NCBI GenBank assembly: GCA_041397525.1
Contig: JAWKWL010000004.1
Span: 372,001-436,000, forward strand
Length of the DNA: 64,000 nucleotides
Direction of reading: 5' to 3'
From: BOKV01 sp041397525
GTDB lineage: Bacteria > Pseudomonadota > Alphaproteobacteria > Rhizobiales > Rhizobiaceae
The notes under the pieces are model-generated. The model was given only the letters and a program-made list of their open reading frames with translations. It made no database searches and was not told the DNA's origin. A program made the position numbers and the translations under genes. The number at the start of each line of letters is the position of its first letter. Within the stretch, counting starts at the first letter, position 1. Shown here piece by piece: positions 53,677-62,676 of the stretch.

Positions 53677-54689
53677 CAGTTTTCCTCGTCGCCGTCGGCT
53701 TCATCGAGGCCCAGCAGGTTGAAGGTCTGCACCATGTGCGGCGGCAGGGGCGCAGTTACATCGAGCATCCCGCCATCGGGATGGGGAACCCGGATACGCC
53801 TTGCATGCAGATGCAGGCGTTTCTGGATACCGCCAGGAAATTCCCAGTTCTCGGTGCTGAAATATTTCGGATCACCGATAATGGGATGACCTATCGAATC
53901 CATGTGCACCCGCAATTGGTGGGTTCGCCCCGATACCGGCTTCAATTCGACCCAGGAAAGGTTTTGTCCGGCGGTCGCAATGACCCGGTAGAAACTCTCA
54001 GCGTGATCTGTATCGGGCTCGCCGTGGCGTGCCACGCGCATGCGGTCACCATCGGGTGTCTTTTCCTTGACAAGCCAGGTTGAAATCCGTCCTTCGCGCT
54101 TGCGCGGCACGCCCCTGACAATTGCCCAATAGGTTTTTTCAGTGTCGCGATGGCGGAAGGATTTGGTCAGCGACACCGCAGCGCCACGGGTCTTTGCCAC
54201 CACGAGAATTCCGGTGGTGTCGCGGTCAATACGATGGACAAGGCGGGGCTTCTCGCCCTTCTGGCTACGGAAAGACTCAAGCATCATGTCTACATGGCGG
54301 TTGATACCCGAGCCACCCTGCACCGCAAGCCCAGCCGGCTTGTTGAAGACATAGACCTTCTTGTCTTCATAAAGCATCATCGCGTTGAGAACTTCCGCGT
54401 CATTGCGGTCACGAATCGTGCCGGATGTAAGCGGCTTGCCGGAACTGGCAAGGTCCTCGCGATCCCCGGCAGCAAGGCTCGTCACCATTGGCGGCAGGCG
54501 CACTGTTTGTCCCTTGAGAAGCCTGGTATCGGTCTTGACCCTGCCGCCATCGACGCGGATCTGGCCCGAACGCAACAGTTTCTGCAAGGGCGTAAAGCCG
54601 AGACCGGGGAAATGCAGCTTGAACCAGCGGTCGAGGCGCATTCCCGCCTCCTCACCCTCCACGATGCGACTTTCGACCCCGGCACTCAT
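53676..54689 (-). CDS. rluC: RluC/RluD-family rRNA pseudouridine synthase
   Basis: A protein of 337 residues. An N-terminal S4 domain (RLDRWFKLHFPGLGFTPLQK) precedes the RluA-type catalytic domain. The catalytic Asp is in LVHRIDRDTTGILVVAKT; VYVFNKPAGLAVQGGSG and SGRTHQLRVHMDSIGHPIIG are further signatures. It converts specific uridines in 23S rRNA to pseudouridine. Which positions are modified cannot be told; RluC is the usual name at this place in rhizobia. GAGGG precedes the ATG at 54689, which overlaps the crcB stop (ATGA). Confidence 0.9.
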   Translation of the reverse strand: MSAGVESRIVEGEEAGMRLDRWFKLHFPGLGFTPLQKLLRSGQIRVDGGRVKTDTRLLKGQTVRLPPMVTSLAAGDREDLASSGKPLTSGTIRDRNDAEVLNAMMLYEDKKVYVFNKPAGLAVQGGSGINRHVDMMLESFRSQKGEKPRLVHRIDRDTTGILVVAKTRGAAVSLTKSFRHRDTEKTYWAIVRGVPRKREGRISTWLVKEKTPDGDRMRVARHGEPDTDHAESFYRVIATAGQNLSWVELKPVSGRTHQLRVHMDSIGHPIIGDPKYFSTENWEFPGGIQKRLHLHARRIRVPHPDGGMLDVTAPLPPHMVQTFNLLGLDEADGDEEN

Positions 54690-55066
54690 GCTGACACCCT
54701 CATGATCCAAAGCCCCGCGAATACAGCAAACAAGGCGAAGAAAACGCTGGCCAGCGCATAGGCGATTGCGCCGGTCACTGCACCGCGATCCCAAAGCACT
54801 GCAAAATCAAGTGAAAACGCGGAAAACGTGGTGAAGCCGCCCAGAAAGCCGGTAGCCACAATCAGCCGAAGTTCATTCGATGTGCCGCCGGTCCTGCGGG
54901 TCAGCCAACCTATGAACAAGCCAATTGCGAGCGAACCGGCAATGTTGACGAACATGGTCCCCCAAGGAAAATGCGGGCCGGCGAGCCTAAGGGCTGCCAG
55001 ATTGGCAAGGTGGCGGCCCGATGCGCCAAGTGCTCCGCCAATTGCTACCAGTACAAGATGTTGCAT
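54686..55066 (-). CDS. crcB: Fluoride exporter CrcB/Fluc
   Basis: A membrane protein of 126 residues with four hydrophobic segments. It keeps GGALGASGRHLANLAALRLA, GTMFVNIAGSLAIGLFIG and GFLGGFTTFSAFSLDF, with the Asn and Phe residues that line the fluoride pore of Fluc channels. It works as a dual-topology dimer. I looked for a fluoride riboswitch upstream and saw none. It is the first gene of the crcB-rluC-HAD-ATP12 operon and is divergent from a small plus-strand operon. Confidence 0.93.
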   Translation of the reverse strand: MQHLVLVAIGGALGASGRHLANLAALRLAGPHFPWGTMFVNIAGSLAIGLFIGWLTRRTGGTSNELRLIVATGFLGGFTTFSAFSLDFAVLWDRGAVTGAIAYALASVFFALFAVFAGLWIMRVSA

Positions 55067-55209
55067 GCAGGCCTGCCAGTAACCATCGATCAATTTTGTC
55101 GTGTTAGAAACGAATTGCGATGAAGTGTCAAAGCCCATGTCAGCTTTCGGGCGTCGGGCGAGATTTGTTGCACCGTCCACCGGCAGCTGGTGAGATCACG
55201 GAGCGTGTA

Positions 55210-55401
55210 ATGCTGAACATCCTGACCCATCTGGCGATATTTGCCCCCGCCATCGGCACCGGACTGCTAGTGGCGCTATTCCTGCGGCAGGAAGGCGAGA
55301 TCGACATGTTGCGCGATTCCATATTCGACCTTGCGCGCGAAAGGGTCAGCAGACCAACCATGATTCATGTTGCACAACGCGAAGGCAGTTCGAACGAATG
55401 A
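55210..55401 (+). CDS. Small membrane protein of unknown function, 63 residues
   Basis: It starts MLNILTHLAIFAPAIGTGLL with one hydrophobic helix (about 5-25), then a polar helix LRQEGEIDMLRDSIFDLARE. GGAG precedes the ATG at 55210. Its stop overlaps the next start (ATGA), so both genes are made from one message. I do not recognise a family; a membrane partner of the downstream protein is a reasonable inference. Confidence 0.65.
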   Translation: MLNILTHLAIFAPAIGTGLLVALFLRQEGEIDMLRDSIFDLARERVSRPTMIHVAQREGSSNE

Positions 55402-55895
55402 CAGCCGCTACGACTGCCAAGATCTTCGGCACAAGGACTCCCACGCTGGACGGCCATGAAATTGAAGACGTGATCCTGGCCGCGCGCGAAAAGTCGGCTC
55501 TTCTGTCCGAGTTGGGTGTCGTCGCCAATCGAACACTCATCGTCCGGCGAGACGAGTTGAAGGAATTCCGCAAGCGCCTCGCCACATTTGTGGAGCGACG
55601 CTCAACGGGCGCCTTGCGCAAATCGCTTGGCATTGCTGCGACTGCTGGAGCCCTGGTTGCAGGGCTGGACAATATCCGTGCGATGGTGCTTGGAGCCAAT
55701 CCGGTACTTGCCCCGCAGATTTCTGCATTACTTTCCATGCTGTGTGGAGCGTTCCTGCTTGGATGCTGGATCCACGGCCTTTCCGTAAGGCGGAGGTTGC
55801 AACCCGTTGCTGCAGTCATCCAGCCGTTGAGCGATACGCTGCGGCGAATAGAAGTCGAGCTCGACCGGCGATTGGAAAGACTGCTCGGGAGTTGA
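55398..55895 (+). CDS. Membrane protein of unknown function, second gene of a two-gene operon
   Basis: A protein of 165 residues. The first 70 are polar and helical (LDGHEIEDVILAAREKSALL, TLIVRRDELKEFRKRLATFV). Two hydrophobic segments follow (about 78-92 and 106-126, LGIAATAGALVAGLD and ISALLSMLCGAFLLGCWIHG), and the end is a charged helix (LSDTLRRIEVELDRRLERLL). No known domain is evident. It is translationally coupled to the preceding 63-residue membrane protein. Confidence 0.68.
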   Translation: MTAATTAKIFGTRTPTLDGHEIEDVILAAREKSALLSELGVVANRTLIVRRDELKEFRKRLATFVERRSTGALRKSLGIAATAGALVAGLDNIRAMVLGANPVLAPQISALLSMLCGAFLLGCWIHGLSVRRRLQPVAAVIQPLSDTLRRIEVELDRRLERLLGS

Positions 55896-55921
55896 CCCTA
55901 TCCGGCAGGTCGGCTGGCGGA

Positions 55922-56218
55922 TCAACAGACCCGGATTTCACAACGCTTGAAGGTGAATGCGGTGTTCTCACCGATGCGCGATGCATCAAACATGCGTCCG
56001 TCCACGCATTGGACGCGCGCTTCGAAGGTAAGGTCGGCACCGAGTTTGCCTTCACGCATGTTGAGGTAATAGCTGACCTCGCATTGCTCGACGATGGCGA
56101 TCTGTTCCTTGAGATCGTCAAGCCATGACGGATCCGCTGATTGCGCGGATACCGGGTTTACATGGAAGGGAAACGCGACAAATGCAGCAAGTGCGGTAGC
56201 TGTAACAAACTGTTTCAT
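55922..56218 (-). CDS. Small secreted protein with four cysteines
   Basis: A protein of 98 residues. A signal peptide (residues 1 to about 25, FPFHVNPVSAQS) leads to a mature part with WLDDLKEQIAIVEQCEVSYY, an EARVQCVDGRMFDAS segment and the C-terminal RCEIRVC. Four cysteines could form two disulfides in the periplasm. AGGAGG is at ideal distance from the ATG. The family is not recognised. It lies between the two-gene membrane operon (convergent) and rarA. Confidence 0.7.
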   Translation of the reverse strand: MKQFVTATALAAFVAFPFHVNPVSAQSADPSWLDDLKEQIAIVEQCEVSYYLNMREGKLGADLTFEARVQCVDGRMFDASRIGENTAFTFKRCEIRVC

Positions 56219-56283
56219 GCAGGCCTCCTTTGTTGACATCAAAGTGCCTGCCCGCGAGCCCGCCCGCCTTGACCCTTGTCAAT

Positions 56284-57609
56284 TCAAAGCTCGCCCCGCT
56301 CGCGCCGCAATTTCTCCCACCATTCAAGACGCCTGCGGATATCGCGCTCGAAACCGCGCTCTACGGGATCATAAAAGCGCTGTCGTCCGAGCTTTTCCGG
56401 AAAATAATCCTGTCCGGAAAACGCATCGGGTTCGTCATGGTCGTAGCGATAGCCCTTGCCATATCCCTCCCCCTTCATCAGCTTGGTAGGGGCGTTGAGG
56501 ATATGCTTGGGCGGCGGCAGTGAGCCATGCTCGCGCGCCACGGCCATGGCCGATTTGAAGGCGGTGTAGAGCGCATTGGATTTGGGAGCGGTTGCCAGAT
56601 AGACACATGCCTGCGCCAATGCCAATTCGCCTTCCGGCGCACCCAGAAAATCCCAGGCTTCCCGCGCTGCCGAAGTGACGGCGAGCGCCTGCGGATCGGC
56701 GAGTCCGATATCCTCACTCGCCATCCGCATCAAACGGCGTGCAATGAACCTGCGGTCCTCACCGGCATCCAGCATGCGGCAAAGATAATACAAGGCAGCG
56801 TCCGGGTCCGATCCGCGCACGGCCTTGTGCAGTGCCGATATCAGATTGTAGTGGCCGTCCTGCCCCTTGTCATAGATTGGCGCGCGGCGCTGTAATATCT
56901 GTTGCAGGCGTTCGGCATCATAAACTTCACCCTCACATGCCGTGCGCCAGACATCTTCGGCCAGCATCAGGATGGCGCGGCCATCCCCATCCGCCATGCG
57001 GATCAAGGCGGCGCGCGCCTCCTCGTCTACAGGCAGTGCCTTGCCGGTCAACTCTTCCGCACGTAGCAGCAATCCGGTCAGGCTTTCCTCGCCATGCGGC
57101 TTGAAGGTCAGCACATTGGCGCGCGACAGCAGGGCTGCGTTCAATTCGAAGGAAGGGTTTTCTGTCGTGGCGCCGACAAGCACGATAGTACCGTCCTCCA
57201 TTACCGGAAGGAATGAATCCTGCTGCGCCCGGTTGAAGCGGTGGATTTCATCGACGAACAGCAAGGTGGTGCGTCCTTGCGAACGGCGCAGGCGGGCGGA
57301 CTCAAACACTTTCTTGAGATCGGCAACGCCCGAGAAGATTGCCGAAATCTGTTCGAAGGCGAGCCCGGTTTCATTCGCAAGCAGGCGCGCGATCGTGGTC
57401 TTGCCAGTACCGGGCGGTCCCCAGAAGATCAGGTTTCCAAGCGCTCCAGAGCGGATCATCCTGAATAGCGAACCATTTTCACCCGTCAGGTGTTCCTGCC
57501 CCAGCACATCGGTGAGACGGGTTGGGCGCAGCCGGTCTGCGAGCGGGCGGAAGGCCAAGTCCCCCTCGTCCTTCCGGTTCGTTTCCGGCGCACCAAACAG
57601 GTCGCTCAT
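56284..57609 (-). CDS. rarA: Replication-associated recombination protein RarA (MgsA)
   Basis: An AAA+ ATPase of 441 residues acting at stalled replication forks. The Walker A is FWGPPGTGKTTIARLLANET, Walker B is LLFVDEIHRFNRAQQDSFLP and sensor 1 is VGATTENPSFELNAALLSRA. The C-terminal MgsA domain has ALYYLCRMLDAGEDRRFIAR. It ends with the usual RRLEWWEKLRRE. It begins 20 bases after the DegP-like gene and is probably cotranscribed with it. Confidence 0.95.
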   Translation of the reverse strand: MSDLFGAPETNRKDEGDLAFRPLADRLRPTRLTDVLGQEHLTGENGSLFRMIRSGALGNLIFWGPPGTGKTTIARLLANETGLAFEQISAIFSGVADLKKVFESARLRRSQGRTTLLFVDEIHRFNRAQQDSFLPVMEDGTIVLVGATTENPSFELNAALLSRANVLTFKPHGEESLTGLLLRAEELTGKALPVDEEARAALIRMADGDGRAILMLAEDVWRTACEGEVYDAERLQQILQRRAPIYDKGQDGHYNLISALHKAVRGSDPDAALYYLCRMLDAGEDRRFIARRLMRMASEDIGLADPQALAVTSAAREAWDFLGAPEGELALAQACVYLATAPKSNALYTAFKSAMAVAREHGSLPPPKHILNAPTKLMKGEGYGKGYRYDHDEPDAFSGQDYFPEKLGRQRFYDPVERGFERDIRRRLEWWEKLRRERGEL

Positions 57610-57629
57610 GGCAGGGTTACCTGACCCTT

Positions 57630-59171
57630 CTATTGGGCATACTGACGGAAGAGTGGCCCGTTTCGCTCAAACACGAACAAGCGACCGCTGCGTTCGACAA
57701 CGAACTGCCAGGCACGCTGTCGCTGTGTGACAAGCTTCTCCAGTTGCCTGGAATTCTCCACCTTCATGCCGTTGATCTCACGCATCAGGTCACCGGGACG
57801 AATGCCGTTCTGTGCAGCAGGCGAGCCACGCTCCACGTCAAGCACCACCACACCGTCCTTGTCTGCGGGAACTCCTGCCTCAACTGCAACTGCGGGCGAC
57901 AGATTGGCGACCCTCGCACCCAGCAACGGCGAATTTCGCGGCAATGTGATCTCGTCGCGCGGCACCGTCTCCGGAGGGGCTGAGAGCGCAATGCTGATGA
58001 TGCGGCGCTTGCCACGCCGGATGATGGACAGATCGGCCAGCCCCCCGGTGCCCACCGTGTCGAGACGGTAGCCAAGTGCATCCGCACCGTCGATTTCACG
58101 GTCATTGACGGCGAGCACGACATCACCGACCCTGAGACCTGCCTTTTCCGACGGTCCATTGCTTACGACGGCGGTGACAATGGCGCCACGTGGCCGGTAC
58201 ATGCCAATGCTGTCAGCAATCTCGGCGGTCACGTTCTGGAAATCGGCGCCAATCCACGGACGAACCACCTTCGCCCCGGTCTTGGATGAACGCAGCACCA
58301 CATTGGTCATGTTCGAGGGAATGGCATAGCCAATACCCACTGAACTGCCGGTGCGCGAATAGATGGCGGAATTGATCCCGATGAGACGTCCGTTCATGTC
58401 GACAAGCGCGCCGCCGGAATTGCCCGGATTGATCGCCGCGTCGGTCTGGATAAAATAGCCATAGTCATTAACGCCTGCGAGCGAGCGGGACACGGCGGAA
58501 ACAATGCCGCTTGTCACGGTCTGGCCGACGCCGAACGGATTGCCGATCGCGAGCACAAGATCGCCGACCTCGACTTCATCGGAATCGGCAACTTCGATCG
58601 GGTCAAACCTGACCTTGTCCTTCACCTTGAGAACAGCAAGGTCAGACTTGGGATCCTTGAGCACGATATCGCATTCGAATTCGCGTCCATCAGACAATGC
58701 GACTTTCACTTCATCCATGTTTTCAATGACATGGTTGTTGGTCAGGATGACGCCATCCTCGCTGACGATGACACCGGAACCCAGCGAATTCTGGTTGCGC
58801 TGTTGTGGCTGGCCAAACACGCCTGACCCGAAGAAGCGTTCGAAAAACGGGTCCCCTTCAAAAGGTGAGCGCTGGGTTTGGCGGCGCGCTGCATAGACGT
58901 TGACGACGGAATGGGCGACCTTCTTGACCACCGGTGAAAAGGACAGCTGCACTTCGGCCCGGCTTGCGGGAATGCGTATCTGTTCCCGGTTCTGGTCGCG
59001 GGTCCGGTCGCTGCGGCGGTCTTCACCCTGCTGATCCTTGCTGCCATTCAGCAATTTGCCAATAGCATCCTTGAAAATGTCGTCAACGCCGTATTCGGCA
59101 CGGGCGGGGCCGGACATTCCAGCGAGCAGCAGGAAAACAATACTGAAAACCGATATAGCACGGACCGTCAA
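57630..59171 (-). CDS. Periplasmic Do-family serine protease (DegP/DegQ/MucD type)
   Basis: A protein of 513 residues starting with TTG at 59171, chosen because GGGAGGG lies just upstream and the signal peptide (SVFSIVFLLLAGMSGPARA) then begins properly. The catalytic triad is H147 (ILTNNHVIENM), D177 (PKSDLAVLKV) and S252 (INPGNSGGALVDMNG). Two PDZ domains follow (about 300-390 and 410-505). It degrades or refolds damaged envelope proteins. A charged linker (RRSDRTRDQNREQ) lies before the protease domain. It lies just after rplQ, as usual in this order. Confidence 0.92.
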   Translation of the reverse strand: MTVRAISVFSIVFLLLAGMSGPARAEYGVDDIFKDAIGKLLNGSKDQQGEDRRSDRTRDQNREQIRIPASRAEVQLSFSPVVKKVAHSVVNVYAARRQTQRSPFEGDPFFERFFGSGVFGQPQQRNQNSLGSGVIVSEDGVILTNNHVIENMDEVKVALSDGREFECDIVLKDPKSDLAVLKVKDKVRFDPIEVADSDEVEVGDLVLAIGNPFGVGQTVTSGIVSAVSRSLAGVNDYGYFIQTDAAINPGNSGGALVDMNGRLIGINSAIYSRTGSSVGIGYAIPSNMTNVVLRSSKTGAKVVRPWIGADFQNVTAEIADSIGMYRPRGAIVTAVVSNGPSEKAGLRVGDVVLAVNDREIDGADALGYRLDTVGTGGLADLSIIRRGKRRIISIALSAPPETVPRDEITLPRNSPLLGARVANLSPAVAVEAGVPADKDGVVVLDVERGSPAAQNGIRPGDLMREINGMKVENSRQLEKLVTQRQRAWQFVVERSGRLFVFERNGPLFRQYAQ

Positions 59172-59286
59172 TGAACTGCCCTCCCTGGGCTTGTAGCAGC
59201 AATAGCGATGAATACCCCTGACCCAGTATGAAGCAGGGCATGGCAAAAGTAAGGGATTGACGGCAAGATTCAATGTCGAATTTCCA

Positions 59287-59323
59287 AAAGAAAAGGCCGG
59301 ACAGTCTCCTGCCCGGCCTTTTC
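59287..59323 (-). terminator. Terminator after rplQ
   Basis: On the minus strand AAGGCCGG and CCGGCCTT form a stem across a loop of about 12 bases, followed by TTCTTTT. It ends the ribosomal operon before the protease gene. Confidence 0.85.
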
Positions 59324-59343
59324 ACCAATCCCTGACGGAAAGA

Positions 59344-59772
59344 TTATTCTGCGGATGCGCCCTCAGCTTCCATCGCTTCCATGCGGGCGCGGTCCTTGGC
59401 ACCCTTGGCATCGGTATCGCGATCAACCAGCTCGATGACTGCGAGCGGGGCATTATCGCCATAGCGGAAACCGGCCTTGAGGACGCGGGTATAGCCGCCG
59501 TTGCGGTCCTTGTAACGGGGTCCCAGAACCTCGACGAGTTTCTTGGCCTGCTCGACATCGCGAATCTGTGCGATTGCCAGACGGCGGGCATGCAGATCAC
59601 CGCGCTTGCCGAGCGTGATCAGCTTGTCGACAATGGAACGCAGTTCCTTCGCCTTTGGCAGCGTGGTGACGATCTGTTCGTGCTCAATCAGCGAGGCTGC
59701 CATGTTGGCGAACATCGCCTTGCGGTGGCTGGAGGTCCGGTTCAGCTTCCGGCCGGCATTGCCGTGACGCAT
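59344..59772 (-). CDS. rplQ: 50S ribosomal protein L17
   Basis: A protein of 142 residues beginning MRHGNAGRKLNRTSSHRKAM, with the L17 core KAKELRSIVDKLITLGKR and NGGYTRVLKAGFRYGDNAPL. A short acidic C-terminal extension (ARMEAMEAEGASAE) goes beyond the E. coli protein and is usual in rhizobia. AGGAAA precedes its ATG. It is the last gene of the spc/alpha operon. Confidence 0.97.
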   Translation of the reverse strand: MRHGNAGRKLNRTSSHRKAMFANMAASLIEHEQIVTTLPKAKELRSIVDKLITLGKRGDLHARRLAIAQIRDVEQAKKLVEVLGPRYKDRNGGYTRVLKAGFRYGDNAPLAVIELVDRDTDAKGAKDRARMEAMEAEGASAE

Positions 59773-59809
59773 GGTTCGATTTCCTCGTTGTCGGGCGGCC
59801 TCTCGCCGC

Positions 59810-60820
59810 TCAGTAGTGCTCTTCGAAGCGCTTGGCCAGCTCTTCGATGTTCTCCGGCGGCCAGCCCTCGACTTCCATGCCGAGGTGCAGGCCCATGCTG
59901 ACCAGGACTTCCTTGATCTCGTTGAGCGACTTGCGGCCGAAGTTCGGCGTGCGCAGCATCTCGGCTTCCGTCTTCTGGATCAGGTCGCCGATATAGACGA
60001 TGTTGTCGTTCTTGAGGCAGTTGGCCGAACGCACCGAAAGCTCGAGTTCGTCGACCTTCTTGAGGAGCGCCGGGTTGAATGCCAGTTCCGCAACTTCCTC
60101 GTGGACGACTTCCTTGGCCGGTTCCTCGAAGTTGACGAAAATTGAAAGCTGGTCCTGAACAATGCGGGCAGCATAGGCAATCGCATCTTCCGGCGTGATC
60201 GAGCCATCGGTCTCGATGGTCATGGTCAGCTTGTCATAGTCGAGATACTGGCCCTCGCGGGTATTGTCGATCTTGTAGGAGACCTTGCGGACCGGCGAAT
60301 AGAGGCTGTCGACCGGAATCAGGCCAATTGGCGCATCTTCGGCGCGATTGCGCTCCGCCGGAACATAGCCCTTGCCTGTCGCCACGGTCAGTTCCATGCG
60401 GATTTCCGCGCCTTCGTCGAGCGTGCAAAGGACGTGATCCGGGTTGAGAATCTCGACATCGCCGATGGTCTGGATGTCGCCAGCTGTAACAGTGCCCGGG
60501 CCTTCCTTGCGGATGACCATGCGCCTGGGCGTGTCGCTTTCCATCCGGATCGCGATTTCCTTGATGTTGAGAACAATGTCGGTGACGTCTTCTCGAACAC
60601 CTGGAATGGACGAAAATTCATGCAGAACGCCGTCGATCTGGACTGCCATCACCGCTGCGCCCTGCAACGAGGACAGCAATACGCGGCGCAGCGCGTTGCC
60701 AAGCGTCAAACCATAGCCGCGTTCGAGCGGTTCGGCGACGATGACGGATTTCGTTGGCGAGCTTGACGCTACTTCAAGCTTGTTCGGCTTGATCAATTCC
60801 TGCCAGTTCTTCTGGATCAT
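59810..60820 (-). CDS. rpoA: RNA polymerase alpha subunit
   Basis: A protein of 336 residues. The N-terminal assembly domain includes AEPLERGYGLTLGNALRRVL, LSSLQGAAVMAVQIDGVLHE and GYVPAERNRAEDAPIGLIPV. The C-terminal DNA-binding domain has ELSVRSANCLKNDNIVYIGD and NFGRKSLNEIKEVLVSMGLH, the UP-element and activator contact region. The ATG at 60820 (MIQKNWQELIKP) is the standard start; the longer frame is rejected. Confidence 0.98.
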   Translation of the reverse strand: MIQKNWQELIKPNKLEVASSSPTKSVIVAEPLERGYGLTLGNALRRVLLSSLQGAAVMAVQIDGVLHEFSSIPGVREDVTDIVLNIKEIAIRMESDTPRRMVIRKEGPGTVTAGDIQTIGDVEILNPDHVLCTLDEGAEIRMELTVATGKGYVPAERNRAEDAPIGLIPVDSLYSPVRKVSYKIDNTREGQYLDYDKLTMTIETDGSITPEDAIAYAARIVQDQLSIFVNFEEPAKEVVHEEVAELAFNPALLKKVDELELSVRSANCLKNDNIVYIGDLIQKTEAEMLRTPNFGRKSLNEIKEVLVSMGLHLGMEVEGWPPENIEELAKRFEEHY

Positions 60821-60917
60821 GGGGTATTTCCCTTCAGGTTGGACTGCCACCATCCCTTCGTGGCGAGTTCCCAAAGACAGTCTGCAATGCGGATTTGTTG
60901 CAGGCGTCGGTAATGGA

Positions 60918-61307
60918 TCAGACGCGGCGCTTCTTGCGCGGACGGCAACCATTGTGCGGGATCGATGTCACATCACGGATCGAGGTGATCTGGAATCCTG
61001 CTGCCTGCAGTGCGCGCAGTGCCGATTCACGACCGGAACCAGGGCCGCGAACTTCAACTTCGAGGGAACGCATGCCGTGCTCCTGGGCCTTCTTGGCTGC
61101 GTCTTCAGCGGCAATCTGGGCAGCATAAGGTGTCGACTTGCGCGAACCCTTGAAGCCCTGGGCACCTGCTGACGACCAGGAAATCGCATTTCCCTGTGCG
61201 TCGGTGATGGTGATCATCGTGTTGTTGAAGGTTGAATTCACATGGGCTACGCCCGAAGAGATATTCTTGCGTTCGCGACGGCGAACACGTGCGGCTTCCT
61301 TGGCCAT
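60918..61307 (-). CDS. rpsK: 30S ribosomal protein S11
   Basis: A protein of 129 residues with the S11 core GVAHVNSTFNNTMITITDAQ, STPYAAQIAAEDAAKKAQEH and the C-terminal DVTSIPHNGCRPRKKRRV. It sits on the platform of the small subunit. AAAGGA precedes the ATG. Position between rpsM and rpoA is standard. Confidence 0.98.
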   Translation of the reverse strand: MAKEAARVRRRERKNISSGVAHVNSTFNNTMITITDAQGNAISWSSAGAQGFKGSRKSTPYAAQIAAEDAAKKAQEHGMRSLEVEVRGPGSGRESALRALQAAGFQITSIRDVTSIPHNGCRPRKKRRV

Positions 61308-61428
61308 GTCAGTCCTTTCTGTCGATCTTCACGCCGCCGTAATTCCAGCGGCTACACCGTATCAATCGATCGCGACGCGTTGTCCGCCGTTCCAACTAGA
61401 ACCGCAGACAAAGCGGGCGAGCGAAAAA

Positions 61429-61797
61429 TTACTTCTTCTTGCCTGCGATTGCCTTTGCCGGGCCCTTGCGGGTGCGGGCATTGGTATGGGTGCGCTGGCC
61501 ACGAACCGGCAGGCCACGACGATGGCGCAAGCCGCGATAGCAGCCAAGATCCATCAGACGCTTGATGTTCATCGAGGTTTCGCGGCGAAGGTCGCCTTCC
61601 ACCTGATAGTCGCGGTCGATGACTTCACGGATCTGCAACACTTCTGCGTCCGACAGCTGGTTGACGCGGCGCGCCGCCTCAATGCTGACCTTGTCGACAA
61701 TCTCTTTCGCGATCTTCGGGCCAATGCCGTGAATGTATTGCAACGCGATGATGACGCGCTTGTTCGTTGGTATGTTTACACCGGCTATACGAGCCAT
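61429..61797 (-). CDS. rpsM: 30S ribosomal protein S13
   Basis: A protein of 122 residues starting MARIAGVNIPTNKRVIIALQ, with YIHGIGPKIAKEIVDK and the basic C-terminus RGLPVRGQRTHTNARTRKGP. It lies at the head of the 30S subunit and contacts the 50S subunit and tRNA. GGAG lies shortly before the ATG. The upstream gap to adk is 234 bases and contains no gene. Confidence 0.98.
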   Translation of the reverse strand: MARIAGVNIPTNKRVIIALQYIHGIGPKIAKEIVDKVSIEAARRVNQLSDAEVLQIREVIDRDYQVEGDLRRETSMNIKRLMDLGCYRGLRHRRGLPVRGQRTHTNARTRKGPAKAIAGKKK

Positions 61798-62031
61798 TCT
61801 GCTTCTCCATATGGGCCGGAAATCCGGCGCTGGGGTTGACCTGCGTCCGGTGGAGACCGGCCCATGCAGGGATTCTCATGCTTTTCAAGCATCAAACGAC
61901 CGGCACGGCTTCCTCGCGGAAACCGAAAACCGGTCTTGCTTGTGTGCAAAGTGCGTTTCGTTTACGCATTTGCAAGCATTGTGTCAAGCAGACGGAAAAC
62001 CAGAGCGCCCACCTGCAAATTATCGAAACCG

Positions 62032-62676
62032 TCAGTCCAGAACCTTGCGGATCGCGGCGTGAATTGCGCCGATCTCGCCCATTCCGTCAACTTTGCGTAG
62101 CATTGCCTTGGCATAGTAGTAGCCAATCAGCGGCGATGTTTCCTTGTAATAGGCCTGAAGCCTGGTGCGCATGGTCTCGGCATTGTCGTCGGGACGGCGC
62201 TTGAATTCGTGGCTGCCGCAGCGGTCGCAGGTATCAGCAACCCTCGGCTGCTTGAATGTGTCGTGATAACCCTCGCCGCATTTTGCGCAGGTATAACGAC
62301 CGGCAACGCGCTCTACCAACTGGTCATCATCGACTTCGAGTTCAACTACGCTGTCGAGCGAAATACCCTTGGCTGCCAGCATCTCGCCAAGTGCATCGGC
62401 CTGCTGAAGCGTGCGGGGGTAGCCGTCGAGAATGAAGCCCTTGCGGCAATCTTCCTTGTCAAGACGCTCGGAAACAATGGCGTTGACGATTTCGTCTGAT
62501 ACCAGCTTGCCGGAGTCCATTACAGCTTTGGCGCGCTTGCCGACCTCTGTCTGTGCAGCCACTGCTTCGCGCAACATGTCGCCCGTGGATAGCTGCGGTA
62601 TCGAGTAGTGGTCGAGCAGCAGCTTCGCCTGGGTCCCCTTCCCCGCTCCTGGCGGTCCAAGCAATATCAGTCTCAT
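62032..62676 (-). CDS. adk: Adenylate kinase
   Basis: A protein of 214 residues that interconverts ATP, AMP and ADP. The P-loop is LLGPPGAGKGTQAKLL. The LID domain is the long form with a zinc-like set of four cysteines (YTCAKCGEGYH and DTCDRCGSHEF), found in many alphaproteobacteria and Gram-positives but not E. coli. DGYPRTLQQADAL is the AMP-binding region. The ATG overlaps the secY stop (ATGA). Confidence 0.97.
   Translation of the reverse strand: MRLILLGPPGAGKGTQAKLLLDHYSIPQLSTGDMLREAVAAQTEVGKRAKAVMDSGKLVSDEIVNAIVSERLDKEDCRKGFILDGYPRTLQQADALGEMLAAKGISLDSVVELEVDDDQLVERVAGRYTCAKCGEGYHDTFKQPRVADTCDRCGSHEFKRRPDDNAETMRTRLQAYYKETSPLIGYYYAKAMLRKVDGMGEIGAIHAAIRKVLD

Noticed and set aside
55067..55209. 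Fluoride riboswitch upstream of crcB
   Set aside because: I looked for the conserved GG...UUCGCC core and saw none in the 143-base gap.
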